From: Psychromarinibacter halotolerans
GTDB taxonomy: Bacteria; Pseudomonadota; Alphaproteobacteria; Rhodobacterales; Rhodobacteraceae
Reading direction: 5' to 3'
Length of the DNA stretch: 64,000 nt
Assembly (NCBI RefSeq): GCF_029168315.1
Contig: NZ_JARGYD010000003.1
Span: 124,001 to 188,000, forward strand
A model generated the notes under the pieces. It saw only the letters and a program-made list of their open reading frames with translations, searched no databases and was not told the origin of the DNA. Position numbers and translations under genes: made by a program. This document shows, one piece after another, positions 1 through 9,300 of the stretch. The number at the start of each line of letters is the position of its first letter. The first letter of the stretch is position 1.

Positions 1-456
1 GAGGGCTTCTTCCCCGTCCTGACCGAACTGGAACGCCGCGGCTACCACGACCAGCCCGCCAACATCGAACCGGTGAAGGACTATGTCGACCGCGTCCGCG
101 CCTGCGACGCGCTGGTCATGGTCTTCCCGGTCTGGAACTTCGGCTACCCGGCGATCCTGAAGGGGTTCCTCGACCGCGTCTTCCTGCCCGGCGTCAGCTT
201 CAAGCTGCAGGACGGCGGCGTCCGCCCCGGCCTGACCAACATCAAGAAGCTTGCCGCTTGCACCACCTACGGCGGCACCCGCTTCCGCGCCATGATGAAC
301 GGCGACCCGCCCCGGAAATGCGTCACCCGCGCGGTCTGGTACGCCTGCGGCATGCCCAAGAAACGCTACGTCGCGCTCTACGACATGAACAACAACACCG
401 ACACACAACTGACCGCCCACCTCGACCGGGTAAAGAGCGAGATGGAACGCCTGTGA
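1..456 (+). CDS. Flavodoxin-fold NAD(P)H oxidoreductase (5' end outside window)
   Basis: The reading frame is open from base 1, so the N-terminus lies before the window; about 151 codons are visible. The segment VMVFPVWNFGYPAILKGFLD is the typical FMN-binding/dimer region of the NQO/MdaB/YwrO flavodoxin-like family, in which a bound flavin passes two electrons from NAD(P)H to quinones, nitro compounds or partner enzymes. The neighbour at 616 has the same motif (FVYPTWWYGLPAMLKGWLDRV), so the two are tandem paralogues. They are separated by a GC-rich palindromic repeat and may still be co-transcribed. The substrate cannot be told from the sequence. The family call is secure; the start is not visible. 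Confidence 0.85.
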   Translation, partial: EGFFPVLTELERRGYHDQPANIEPVKDYVDRVRACDALVMVFPVWNFGYPAILKGFLDRVFLPGVSFKLQDGGVRPGLTNIKKLAACTTYGGTRFRAMMNGDPPRKCVTRAVWYACGMPKKRYVALYDMNNNTDTQLTAHLDRVKSEMERL

Positions 457-463
457 TGGCCGC

Positions 464-576
464 CTATTCTTCTCTTTCCAAATACCTCGGGGGAGCCGCG
501 CGCCAGCGCGACGGGGGCAGAGCCCCCACCGCACCCTTCCACGCGCACCTTCGGTGCGACGGGGGCAGAGCCCCCA
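464..576. repeat. GC-rich palindromic intergenic repeat, copy 1
   Basis: After the stop codon at 456 comes TTCTTCTCTTT, then AATACCTCGGGGGAG, then two copies of the palindrome GGGGGCAGAGCCCCC at 513-527 and 561-575. The same building blocks, in the opposite orientation, occur at 11346-11480 and 28586-28666. Repetition in unrelated intergenic spaces and lack of coding potential point to a REP-like element. It could act as a transcript-stabilising or terminating hairpin. Confidence 0.75.
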
Positions 577-615
577 AATCAAGCCCCCCAAGTTCCCGTC
601 CGAGACCCTGACCCC

Positions 616-1242
616 ATGCGCGCACTCGTCATCTACTGCCACCCCCGCGAGGGAAGCTTCACCGCCGCCGTCCGCGACAAGGTGTTGGAACGCCTGCACA
701 ACGACGGCGCCGAGGTGCGGCTGCACGACCTCTACGCCGAAGGGTTCAACCCCGTCATGTCGGCGCACGAGCACGAGATCTACCTCGACGAGACGCAGAA
801 CCAGATCGGGCACGAGGCCTACATCGCCGACCTGCAATGGTGCGACACGCTGATCTTCGTCTACCCGACGTGGTGGTACGGTCTGCCCGCGATGCTGAAG
901 GGCTGGCTGGACCGGGTGCTGGTGCCCGGCATCGCCTTTTTGATGCCGCAGGCCGAGAACGAGACGATCCGCCCCGGCATGACCAACATCACCCGGCTGG
1001 GCGTGTTCACCACCTGCGGCGCAAGCTGGTGGCTGACGCGCTTTGTCGGGGCGCCGGGCCGGCGGACGATCTTGCGCGGGCTGCGGCTGATCTGCGCGAA
1101 ACGCTGCAAGACCGCCTTCGCGGCGCATTACCTGATGGACAGCTCCAGCGATGCCAGCCGGGCCGTTCACCTTGCGAAGGTGCACAAGCAGATGGACCGC
1201 TTTCTGCGCGGCAAGACAGTCAACGAGGAGACGACAGCATGA
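616..1242 (+). CDS. NAD(P)H-dependent oxidoreductase, flavodoxin-like fold
   Basis: This 208-residue protein belongs to the NAD(P)H dehydrogenase (quinone)/flavodoxin-2 family. It starts MRALVIYCHPREGSF, the beta1-loop that holds the FMN phosphate, and carries the FVYPTWWYGLPAMLKGWLDRV segment at about residues 77-97. The ATG at 616 follows the repeat region directly. The stop codon overlaps the start of the oxygenase gene (ATGA at 1239-1242), which implies translational coupling. A flavin reductase next to a 2-oxoglutarate oxygenase could prepare or reduce the same substrate, but the sequence does not show this. Paralogue of the partial gene at 1-456. Confidence 0.85.
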   Translation: MRALVIYCHPREGSFTAAVRDKVLERLHNDGAEVRLHDLYAEGFNPVMSAHEHEIYLDETQNQIGHEAYIADLQWCDTLIFVYPTWWYGLPAMLKGWLDRVLVPGIAFLMPQAENETIRPGMTNITRLGVFTTCGASWWLTRFVGAPGRRTILRGLRLICAKRCKTAFAAHYLMDSSSDASRAVHLAKVHKQMDRFLRGKTVNEETTA

Positions 1243-2159
1243 TCCCGGTGCTCGATTGGTCGACCTATGCGACCGACCCCGAAGGTTTCACCGCCAAGCT
1301 CGGCCAAGCCTGCCGCGACACCGGCTTTTTCCTGCTGAAGGGACACGGCGTTCCCGACGACCTGATCGCGGGCGTTTTCGCGCAGGCCGACACCTTTTTC
1401 TCGAAACCGGACGCCGAAAAGCAGCCGCTGTCGATTTCGAAGAACCCGCACAACCGGGGCTGGGCGCGGATCGGGTCCGAAAGTCTTGACGACACCTCGG
1501 GCCAGATCGACAGCAAAGAGGCGTTCAACGTCGGCCTCGACCTTGCCGAAGACGACCCCCGCGTTCTGGCGGGCGAGCCGTTTCGCGGCGTGAACGTCTG
1601 GCCCGACCAGCCCGGATTCCGCGACACGATGCTGGCCTATTACAACGCAGTCTGGCGCCTTGGGACCGACCTGCACCACGCCATCGCCACCGACCTCGGC
1701 CTGCATGCCGACTATTTCGCCGAACACTTCGACGCCCCGCTCGCCATCCTGCGCATCCTTGCCTACCCCGAGGCGAAGGGCACCGAAGGCGAGATCGGCG
1801 CGGGCGCGCATACCGACTATGGCTCGGTCACGCTGCTGATGACCGACGGCGAGGCCGGTCTGCAGGTCAAACCGCGCGGCGGCGACTGGACCGACGTGCC
1901 GCATGTGCCGGGCGCCTATGTCGTCAACATCGGCGACTGCCTGATGCGGTGGTCCAACGACATCTACGTCTCGACCCCGCACCGGGTGCTGCCGCCGAAA
2001 CGTCGGCGCCGCTCGATTGCGTTCTTCCTTGACCCGAACCCCGACAGCGTCATCCGCGCGCTGCCCGGCACGGGCGAGGCGAAATATCCCCCCGTCACCG
2101 GCGCCGACTATCTGCGGTCGCGCCTTGACGCCACATACACACCGGATCCCGTGGAATGA
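1239..2159 (+). CDS. 2-oxoglutarate/Fe(II)-dependent oxygenase, isopenicillin-N-synthase family
   Basis: 306 residues, normal for the family. An N-terminal DIOX_N-type domain (residues 3-115, with DTGFFLLKGHGVPDDL) precedes the double-stranded beta-helix. The iron ligands are visible as H191-T-D193 and distal H248 (STPHRV), and R258-S259 fits the 2-oxoglutarate or substrate carboxylate site. The open frame extends upstream to 837, but the ATG at 1239 gives the standard N-terminus (MIPVLDWS) and the ATGA overlap with the preceding gene. Its own stop overlaps the creatininase start at 2156. Homologues in this branch hydroxylate or demethylate small molecules; the substrate here is unknown. Confidence 0.88.
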   Translation: MIPVLDWSTYATDPEGFTAKLGQACRDTGFFLLKGHGVPDDLIAGVFAQADTFFSKPDAEKQPLSISKNPHNRGWARIGSESLDDTSGQIDSKEAFNVGLDLAEDDPRVLAGEPFRGVNVWPDQPGFRDTMLAYYNAVWRLGTDLHHAIATDLGLHADYFAEHFDAPLAILRILAYPEAKGTEGEIGAGAHTDYGSVTLLMTDGEAGLQVKPRGGDWTDVPHVPGAYVVNIGDCLMRWSNDIYVSTPHRVLPPKRRRRSIAFFLDPNPDSVIRALPGTGEAKYPPVTGADYLRSRLDATYTPDPVE

Positions 2160-2947
2160 CCGACAGATACGATTGGGCCCAGCGCCGCGCCCCCGAATTC
2201 ACCGACATCGACCCGCAGACGGCCATCGCCATCCTGCCCACCGCCGCCATCGAACAGCACGGGCCGCACCTGCCGGTCGGCACCGACACGATGATCGCGG
2301 GCGGGATGCTGGACCAGTTCCGCGCCACCTGCCCCGACGATCTGAACGTCGCGATCCTGCCTGTCATGGCGGTGGGCAAGTCGAACGAACATCTTTGGGC
2401 CAAGGGCACCCTCACCCTGTCCGCGCCAACCGCGCTGGCGGCATGGACAGAGATCGGGTTGTCGGTCGCGCGCGCCGGTTACCGCAAGATCGTCATCGTG
2501 AACTCGCACGGCGGCAACCTCGACCTTGTGTCGATCCTGTCGCGCGAATTGCGGGTCGAGGCCGGGATGCTGGCGGTGAAATGCCAGTGGGGTAACTTCG
2601 GCGCGCCCGAGGGCATGTATACCGATCACGAACGGCAGTACGGCATCCACGGCGGCGACGTCGAAACGTCTTTGATGCTGAATTTCCATCCCGATTGCGT
2701 GGACATGTCCAAGGCCATCGACTTCCGCAGCGCGGCCGAGACCGACCCCGTGCCGCCCACGGGCCCGATCAGCCGGGGCTGGATCGCGGCGGACATGAAC
2801 CCGGACGGCACGGTCGGCAACGCCTCGATCGCCACCGCCGAGAAGGGTGCGGCCACCTGCGCCCATCAGGTCGCCGGGTTCATCGAACTGCTGCGGCAGG
2901 TGCGCGACATGCCCCTGCCCTCGGTCGACGCGCGCCCCTTCGACTAG
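2156..2947 (+). CDS. Creatininase-family amidohydrolase
   Basis: 263 residues with the metal-binding signature of the creatininase fold: E33-Q-H35-GPHLPVGTD44, NSHGGN at 116-121, and HGGDVE at 165-170 giving the last glutamate ligand. Members hydrolyse creatinine or cyclic amides, deformylate pyrimidine intermediates, or process peptides (MftE), so the fold indicates a divalent-metal amide hydrolase rather than a particular substrate. It is translationally coupled to the oxygenase (ATGA at 2156-2159). An oxygenase followed by a cyclic-amide hydrolase suggests oxidation then ring or amide opening of a nitrogenous compound (inference). Confidence 0.85.
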   Translation: MTDRYDWAQRRAPEFTDIDPQTAIAILPTAAIEQHGPHLPVGTDTMIAGGMLDQFRATCPDDLNVAILPVMAVGKSNEHLWAKGTLTLSAPTALAAWTEIGLSVARAGYRKIVIVNSHGGNLDLVSILSRELRVEAGMLAVKCQWGNFGAPEGMYTDHERQYGIHGGDVETSLMLNFHPDCVDMSKAIDFRSAAETDPVPPTGPISRGWIAADMNPDGTVGNASIATAEKGAATCAHQVAGFIELLRQVRDMPLPSVDARPFD

Positions 2948-3022
2948 GGCGCTCGGCCGCGCACGGCTCTTGCATCGCGGCGCGCCGCGTGGTCCCTGCG
3001 CGGCAACCACACGGAGCGCCGC

Positions 3023-3562
3023 ATGAACACGCCAGCCCACATGGCCCTGTCCCTTGCCGCCCTCGGACGGCGGGCGCGCAAGGGAGATATCTGGTGGATC
3101 CTCGGCGGCGCGCTGCTGCCCGACCTGTTCCTGTACGCCGAGCATTTTCTAGGGCGCGGAACGGCGGGCCTTTTGGTGGACGTGTTCAACTCTGTCCCGG
3201 TCTATGCCGTGCTGCTGATCGGGGCGCTGGCCACCAACCGGCGGCGGGTCGTGCTGTTGGCGGCATCCGCGCTTCTGCACATCGCGTTCGACCTGCCGTT
3301 CCACGCCGGAGACGCCCACGCGCATTTCTGGCCGATCACCAGCCAGCCGTGGCAAAGCCCCGTGTCGTTCTGGGATGCAGACCACCACGGCCGTCTGTTC
3401 GGGCTGTTAGAGGCCGTACTGACGGCCGTCTGCCTGTGGGTGCTGTGGTCGCGCAAGAAGGCTCAGCGCGTGGCGGCAGTGGTGCTTGGCATCCTCTACC
3501 TGAACGCCTTCGTCCACTTCGTCGGTCACGCCTTCGCGGGCAGTCACTGGGCCTTGTGGTAG
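3023..3562 (+). CDS. Small integral membrane protein resembling YdjM/DUF457-type membrane hydrolases
   Basis: 179 residues with four or five hydrophobic segments (about 24-42, 58-75, 78-95, 132-148, 155-172). It starts MNTPAHMALSLAALGR, and H6, PD near 34-35, and HIAFDLPFH in the third membrane segment are spaced like the conserved His/Asp residues of the YdjM-like putative membrane metal-dependent hydrolase group. Relatives are often mislabelled cobalamin-related. It is preceded by a hairpin-rich gap of 75 bases and converges on the gntR gene ending at 3573. Function is not established. Confidence 0.6.
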   Translation: MNTPAHMALSLAALGRRARKGDIWWILGGALLPDLFLYAEHFLGRGTAGLLVDVFNSVPVYAVLLIGALATNRRRVVLLAASALLHIAFDLPFHAGDAHAHFWPITSQPWQSPVSFWDADHHGRLFGLLEAVLTAVCLWVLWSRKKAQRVAAVVLGILYLNAFVHFVGHAFAGSHWALW

Positions 3563-3572
3563 CGGCGGGCGC

Positions 3573-4286
3573 CTAGCCCCTGCGGCCGTCGAACAGCCTG
3601 TCGCGGGACCCGATCAGGTGCCTGCGCATCAGGTCGCGCGCGCGGTCGGCATCGCGGTTGCCAATGGCGTCGGCGATGGCGCTGTGTTCCGCGTAGACAT
3701 GCGCCAGCCCGTCCGGGGTGATCTTCAGCGACGCGCCGTGAAACTGCATCCCGACCGCGATATGGTCTTCCAGCGCCTCCATCGCCGTTGCGAAGTACCC
3801 GTTGTCCGACGCCTTGGCGATCGACAGGTGGAAGGCAAAGTCGGCGTCCTCGCGGTGCCGGTTGCGGTCGGTCGCCTCGCGCATTTCGCGCAGCGCGGTC
3901 ATGATCCCGTCCATGCCCGCATCGTCGTGGCGACGCGCGGCGGCGGCGGCGGCCTCGGGTTCCAGCGTGATGCGGAACTCGTAGCAGCGTTCAAGGTCAG
4001 AGATGCTGGCGACGTGACCGAAGCCCAGCGGCTCTTTCAGGCCGGACTGCCGCACGAAGCTGCCCGCGCCGCGGCGGGAATAGATCAGGCCATGTTCGCG
4101 CAGGCGGCGCAGGGCTTCGCGGACCACGGGGCGCGAGACCTGAAACTCGGCGGCAAGGTCGTGTTCCGTCGGCAGGCGTTCGTCCGCGCCGTAAGCCCCG
4201 GACTTGATCGCCCGGTTCAACCTGTCGAACACGCCGTCCGCCAGACTTCTGCGCTGCGCTACGCTCTTTTCCGCATCCTGAGCCAT
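3573..4286 (-). CDS. GntR-family transcriptional regulator, FCD (FadR) subfamily
   Basis: 237 residues. The N-terminal winged helix (residues about 12-80: DERLPTEHDLAAEFQVSRPVVREALRRL) is classic GntR. The C-terminal all-helical FCD domain carries an Asp/His ligand set (DADFAFHLSIAKAS, HSAIADAIGNRD), the usual metal/carboxylate effector site. It is the last gene of a minus-strand unit after the acid-sugar kinase (4-base gap) and the SDR, so it probably controls that unit in response to a sugar acid. A candidate operator is the palindrome at 5344-5353. Confidence 0.88.
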   Translation of the reverse strand: MAQDAEKSVAQRRSLADGVFDRLNRAIKSGAYGADERLPTEHDLAAEFQVSRPVVREALRRLREHGLIYSRRGAGSFVRQSGLKEPLGFGHVASISDLERCYEFRITLEPEAAAAAARRHDDAGMDGIMTALREMREATDRNRHREDADFAFHLSIAKASDNGYFATAMEALEDHIAVGMQFHGASLKITPDGLAHVYAEHSAIADAIGNRDADRARDLMRRHLIGSRDRLFDGRRG

Positions 4287-4289
4287 CGT

Positions 4290-5321
4290 TTAACCTTCCG
4301 CCCCGATCGCCGCCGGTGCGAGGCGGAGTAATGCGTCTTCGGTGCCAAAGCCACCGGATTTCGTCACGATGACACGGCCTTGTGCGCGGCACAGCGGCAA
4401 GCCCGGCATCGCCTCTCCTGCCACGCGCAGGCAGTCGATGCCCGCCGCGTCCAGCACTGCCTCTGCCGTGGCGCCGCCCGTCAGCAGCGCGCCCTTCGCC
4501 GCCGCAAGATAGGAGCGAGCGCCGTCGGCCAGCGCGGCGGCCACCGCCGTTGGCCGGGTTTCGTCCCCGGGTTCCGCCATGATCACCGTGATCCCCAACC
4601 GTAACTCGCCTTGAGGCACCTTCCCGCCGGGCGCGGCGACGACGTGCACGTCGCTGCGGCCGTCACACAGGGCGGCGACCTGTGCGCGCGTGATCGGGTC
4701 GGTCGAGCCGACCACCAAGCAGGCGGGTGCGGGCAGACCGCCCGTCGCGACCGGCGCCAGCCCCCAGCGCGCGGCAAGCGCCTGCGCCAGACCGCGCGCG
4801 CCGACCAGCGCGCCCTCGTTCGTTGTTGCGTCCTCGGCTGCGGCCAACGCGGCCTCCATGTCGGCGTCCGTCGCGACGTCCGGCACCGTGGCGCGTGCCG
4901 CCGCCGCACCCAGCGCCGCGCCCACCGAAATCGGCGTTTCGACCCCGAATCCCTGCAAGCTGCCGCCCTTCACAACGCGACCGAACTCGGGGATCGCGGG
5001 CAGAACCGTCAGCCGACCCTTCAGCGGGTCCAGCTCGGCCTCGAGATGGCCTTTCAGGCGGGAATCGATCTTCTTGAAGATCCGCACGCTAGGCCCGAAG
5101 GCGGCCAGCGCCGCCGCAACGCGGCCCCGCGCCTCGGCGGCCGGAATCTCGCGCGAGCGGGTCGAGACCGCAACGACGCCGCCCCCGGCCTCAAGCGCGG
5201 ACGGAAGCGCCATCAGATGTGTCGCCACGACCACTCCGCCGTCGATCCCGGCGAAGGGCGCGGCGCTGTCCAAAGCGCCCGTAAGATCGTCTGCAATGAT
5301 CGCCAGCCGCGGCACCATCAT
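4290..5321 (-). CDS. Four-carbon acid-sugar kinase family protein (DUF1537/OtnK-like)
   Basis: 343 residues. N-terminal IADDLTGALDSA (residues 8-19) and KKIDSRLKGHLEAELD (about 88-103) are the sugar-acid-binding signatures of the DUF1537 kinases. Near the C-terminus GGATAE and VTKSGGFG match the nucleotide-binding half. Known members phosphorylate D-threonate, D-erythronate or 3-oxo-tetronates. It is shorter than the about 420 residues usual for OtnK, mainly between the two domains. Two ATG codons abut at the start, preceded by AGGGAGG. It lies between an SDR (possible sugar-acid dehydrogenase) and gntR; the aldolase/decarboxylase expected for OtnK pathways is absent nearby. Confidence 0.8.
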   Translation of the reverse strand: MMVPRLAIIADDLTGALDSAAPFAGIDGGVVVATHLMALPSALEAGGGVVAVSTRSREIPAAEARGRVAAALAAFGPSVRIFKKIDSRLKGHLEAELDPLKGRLTVLPAIPEFGRVVKGGSLQGFGVETPISVGAALGAAAARATVPDVATDADMEAALAAAEDATTNEGALVGARGLAQALAARWGLAPVATGGLPAPACLVVGSTDPITRAQVAALCDGRSDVHVVAAPGGKVPQGELRLGITVIMAEPGDETRPTAVAAALADGARSYLAAAKGALLTGGATAEAVLDAAGIDCLRVAGEAMPGLPLCRAQGRVIVTKSGGFGTEDALLRLAPAAIGAEG

Positions 5322-5343
5322 CTCCCATCCTCCCTGGAAGTTG

Positions 5344-5376
5344 TTAGAGCTAATACCACAGACCCTTTACAGTCAA
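5344..5376 (-). promoter_or_regulatory. Candidate promoter and operator of the kinase-gntR genes
   Basis: On the minus strand TTGACT (complement of 5371-5376) lies 17 bases upstream of TTAGCT (complement of 5348-5353), a plausible sigma-70 pair in an unusually AT-rich 87-base gap. The perfect palindrome TTAG-AG-CTAA at 5344-5353 overlaps the -10 element, where a GntR repressor would sit. Assignment is by inspection only. Confidence 0.4.
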
Positions 5377-5408
5377 CGCATTCGTGGGACTTACAAGTTT
5401 ACATTAAG

Positions 5409-6152
5409 TCAGTTCATATAGGTGCCGCCATTGGCGTTCACCGTCTCTCCGGTGATGAAATCCGACCCCGGACCAGCAAGGAAAACGACGGTTTCGGCAA
5501 TCTGCTCGGGCGTTCCCAGCCTACCGATGGGCACCCCGGCCAGCACCCGCTGACGATAGTCGTCGTCCCACTGGGCGGTCATGTCGCTTTCGACCGGGCC
5601 GGGGCAGACGGCGTTCACGAAGATGCCATGCGGCGCCATTTCCCGCGCAAGGTGCTGGGTCAGATAGTTCACCGCCGCCTTCGACGCACCATACGCCGGC
5701 GCGGCATTCTTGTGCGGCGTCTTCGCGGTGGTGGACGACACGTTGACGATCTTGCCGCCACCCTGCGCGATCATGCCCGGCAGGACCGCGCGGCAGAAAT
5801 GCAGCGTGCCGTTCAGGTTCACGTCCATCACCCGCTGCCAGTCGTCCAGCGCCATGTCCAGCGTCGAGGACCGCGTGTTGATGCCCGCGTTGCAGACAAG
5901 GATATCGACACCGCCGAACTCCTCTGTCGCCTGTGCGACCGCGTCCCGCGCCGTCTGCTCTTGCGCCACGTCCCCGGCGATCCACGCGGACCGCACGCCC
6001 AGCGCGGCGATCTCTGCTGCCAGCTCCTGCAGCAACTCTGCGCGGGTGCCGTGCACCATCACGTCCGCGCCCGCCCGCGCCAGTTGCAGGGCGATGGCCC
6101 GACCGATGCCCCGGCTTGCGCCACTGACGATTGCTCTCTTCTCTGCAAGCAT
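5409..6152 (-). CDS. SDR-family oxidoreductase
   Basis: 247 residues from the ATG at 6152, which has GGGAGG five bases upstream; the frame is open 19 codons further but without a better site. It is a classical short-chain dehydrogenase: SGASRGIG (10-17) for NAD(P), CNAG (87-90), S140, and Y154-GAS-K158 as the catalytic set. The C-terminus (GSDFITGETVNANGGTYMN) is the usual substrate-loop end. It resembles FabG/sugar-alcohol dehydrogenases. Gene order SDR-kinase-gntR suggests oxidation of a C4/C5 sugar acid before phosphorylation (inference). Confidence 0.85.
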   Translation of the reverse strand: MLAEKRAIVSGASRGIGRAIALQLARAGADVMVHGTRAELLQELAAEIAALGVRSAWIAGDVAQEQTARDAVAQATEEFGGVDILVCNAGINTRSSTLDMALDDWQRVMDVNLNGTLHFCRAVLPGMIAQGGGKIVNVSSTTAKTPHKNAAPAYGASKAAVNYLTQHLAREMAPHGIFVNAVCPGPVESDMTAQWDDDYRQRVLAGVPIGRLGTPEQIAETVVFLAGPGSDFITGETVNANGGTYMN

Positions 6153-6358
6153 ACCTGCCTCCCGTTTTGCGTCCTGCTTCCGTTGCCAAATCGAACGCCT
6201 GCTGTGCAAGGCTTTCCTTCAGCGCCGGTGACGCTCGCGAAGCTGCCCGGGGTTTCCCCGTTGGGGGTTGCAGCGGACCCGGCGGGGCCTTAAGACCGCG
6301 CCAATTTTGCGCGCGACTCTGCTCGTCACGCGCCCGCTGTCATGCCCGGGGAAACGCC

Positions 6359-9300
6359 ATGCCGAAAAGAACAGACATCCAGTCCATCATGATCATCGGC
6401 GCGGGACCCATCATCATCGGTCAGGCGTGCGAGTTCGACTATTCCGGCGCCCAAGCCTGCAAGGCGCTGCGCGAGGAAGGCTACCGCGTCATCCTCGTGA
6501 ACTCGAACCCCGCGACGATCATGACCGACCCCGGTCTTGCCGACGCCACCTATATCGAGCCGATCACCCCCGAGGTCGTCGCAAAGATCATCGAGAAAGA
6601 GCGCCCCGATGCGCTGCTGCCGACGATGGGAGGCCAGACCGGTCTGAACACCTCTCTGGCGCTGGAAGAGATGGGCGTGCTGGACAAGTTCGGCGTCGAG
6701 ATGATCGGCGCCAAGCGCGACGCCATCGAGATGGCCGAAGACCGCAAGCTGTTCCGCGACGCGATGGACCGGATCGGGCTTGAAAACCCGAAGGCGACGA
6801 TCGTGACCTCTCCGAAGATGGAGAACGGCAAGCGCGACATCGCGGCGGGCATGAAAGACGCGCTTGCGGCGCTGGAACACATCGGCCTGCCTGCGATCAT
6901 CCGCCCCGCCTTTACCCTTGGCGGCACCGGCGGCGGCGTGGCGTACAACCGCGAAGACTACGAGCTGTACTGCCGGTCCGGCATGGAAGCTTCTCCGGTG
7001 GGGCAGATCCTTGTGGATGAAAGCCTGCTGGGCTGGAAGGAATTCGAGATGGAGGTCGTCCGCGACAAGGCGGACAACGCGATCATCGTCTGCGCCATCG
7101 AAAACGTGGACCCGATGGGTGTGCACACCGGCGATTCCATCACCGTGGCCCCGGCGCTGACGCTGACCGACAAGGAATACCAGATCATGCGCAACGGCTC
7201 GATCGCCGTCCTGCGCGAGATCGGCGTGGAAACCGGCGGCTCGAACGTTCAGTGGGCCGTGAACCCCGAAGACGGCCGCATGGTCGTGATCGAGATGAAC
7301 CCGCGCGTGTCGCGGTCGTCGGCGCTTGCGTCGAAGGCCACCGGCTTCCCGATCGCCAAGATCGCCGCGAAGCTGGCCGTCGGCTATACGCTGGACGAGC
7401 TGGACAACGACATCACCAAGGTCACGCCCGCCTCGTTCGAGCCGACCATCGACTATGTCGTCACCAAGATCCCGCGCTTCGCCTTCGAGAAGTTCCCGGG
7501 TTCGAAACCCGAACTGACCACCGCGATGAAGTCGGTCGGCGAGGCGATGGCCATCGGCCGCACGATCCACGAATCCCTGCAAAAGGCGCTGGCGTCGCTG
7601 GAGACCGGGCTGACCGGCTTCGACGAGATCACCATCCCCGGCACCGACGGCACCCCCGACGAGGCCGCGATCATCAAGGCGCTGTCGGCTCAGACCCCCG
7701 ACCGCCTGCGGATGATCGCACAGGCGATGCGGCACGGTCTGGACAACGACACGATCCAGCACGTCACCAAGTTCGACCCGTGGTTCCTTGACCGCATCCG
7801 CGAGATCGTCGAGGCCGAAGCCGCCGTGCGCGAAAACGGCCTGCCGCAGGACGAAACCGGACTGCGCAAGCTGAAGATGATGGGCTTCACCGATGCCCGG
7901 CTGGCCAAGCTGACCGGCCGGACCGAAGCCAGCATCCGCGCCGCACGTTTGGCACAGGGTGTCACCGCCGTGTTCAAGCGCATCGACACCTGCGCCGCCG
8001 AGTTCGAGGCGCAAACGCCCTACATGTACTCGACCTACGAAAGCCCGGTGATGGGCGAGGTCGAGGACGAAGCGCGTCCGTCGGACAAGAAAAAGGTCGT
8101 GATCCTTGGCGGCGGTCCGAACCGGATCGGCCAAGGCATCGAGTTCGACTATTGCTGTTGTCACGCCTGCTTTGCGCTCAGCGATCAGGGCTACGAGACG
8201 ATCATGATCAACTGCAACCCGGAAACGGTGTCGACCGACTATGACACCTCGGACCGGTTGTATTTCGAACCGCTGACCTTCGAACACGTCATGGAGATCC
8301 TGCGCGTCGAACAGGAAGCGGGCACGCTGCATGGCGTGATCGTGCAATTCGGCGGGCAGACGCCGCTGAAACTGGCCAACGCGCTGCACGAATCCGGCAT
8401 TCCGATCCTTGGCACCACGCCCGACGCGATCGACCTTGCCGAAGACCGCGAGCGGTTCCAGGCGCTGCTGTACAAGCTGGACCTGAAGCAGCCGACCAAC
8501 GCGATCGCCTCGACCGACGCCGAGGCGCTGGCCGCCGCCGAGAAGATCGGCTTCCCGCTGGTGATCCGGCCGTCCTACGTTCTGGGTGGCCGCGCGATGG
8601 AGATCGTCCGCGACATGGCGCATCTGGAGCGCTACATCGCCGAGGCGGTCGTGGTGTCGGGTGACAGCCCGGTCCTGCTGGACAGCTACCTGTCGGGCGC
8701 GACCGAGGTCGACGTCGACTGCCTGTCCGACGGCGAGAACGTCCATATCGCGGGCGTCATGCAGCACATCGAAGAGGCCGGCGTCCATTCGGGCGACAGT
8801 GCCTGCTCGTTGCCGCCGCACACCCTGTCGCGCGAGATCGTCGAGGAATTGGAACGTCAGGCCGTCGCTCTGGCCCGGGCGCTGAACGTCGTTGGCCTGA
8901 TGAACGTGCAGTTCGCGGTCAAGGATGGCGAGGTCTACCTGATCGAGGTGAACCCGCGTGCCTCGCGCACGGTGCCCTTTGTCGCGAAAGCCACCGACTC
9001 GGCCATCGCGTCCATCGCGGCGCGCCTGATGGCGGGTGAGCCGCTGTCGACCTTCCCGACCCGCGCGCCCTACACGCCCGACACCAGCCCCGACGACCCG
9101 CTGCCACTGGCCGACCCGATGACGCTGGCCGATCCGAACATGCCGTGGTTCTCGGTCAAGGAAGCCGTGATGCCCTTCGCCCGCTTCCCGGGCGTCGACA
9201 CGCTGCTTGGCCCGGAAATGCGGTCCACCGGCGAGGTGATGGGCTGGGACCGGTCCTTCCCGCAGGCGTTCTACAAGGCCCAGCTGGGCGCAGGCACCGT

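Noticed and set aside
837..1238. Upstream in-frame extension of the 2-oxoglutarate oxygenase
   Set aside because: It lies entirely within the preceding oxidoreductase gene in another frame and has no family similarity; the ATG at 1239 gives the standard N-terminus.
4611..6293. Long plus-strand frame antisense to the kinase and SDR
   Set aside because: Composition is that of a GC-rich shadow (Arg/Gly/His), whereas both minus-strand genes carry complete family motifs.
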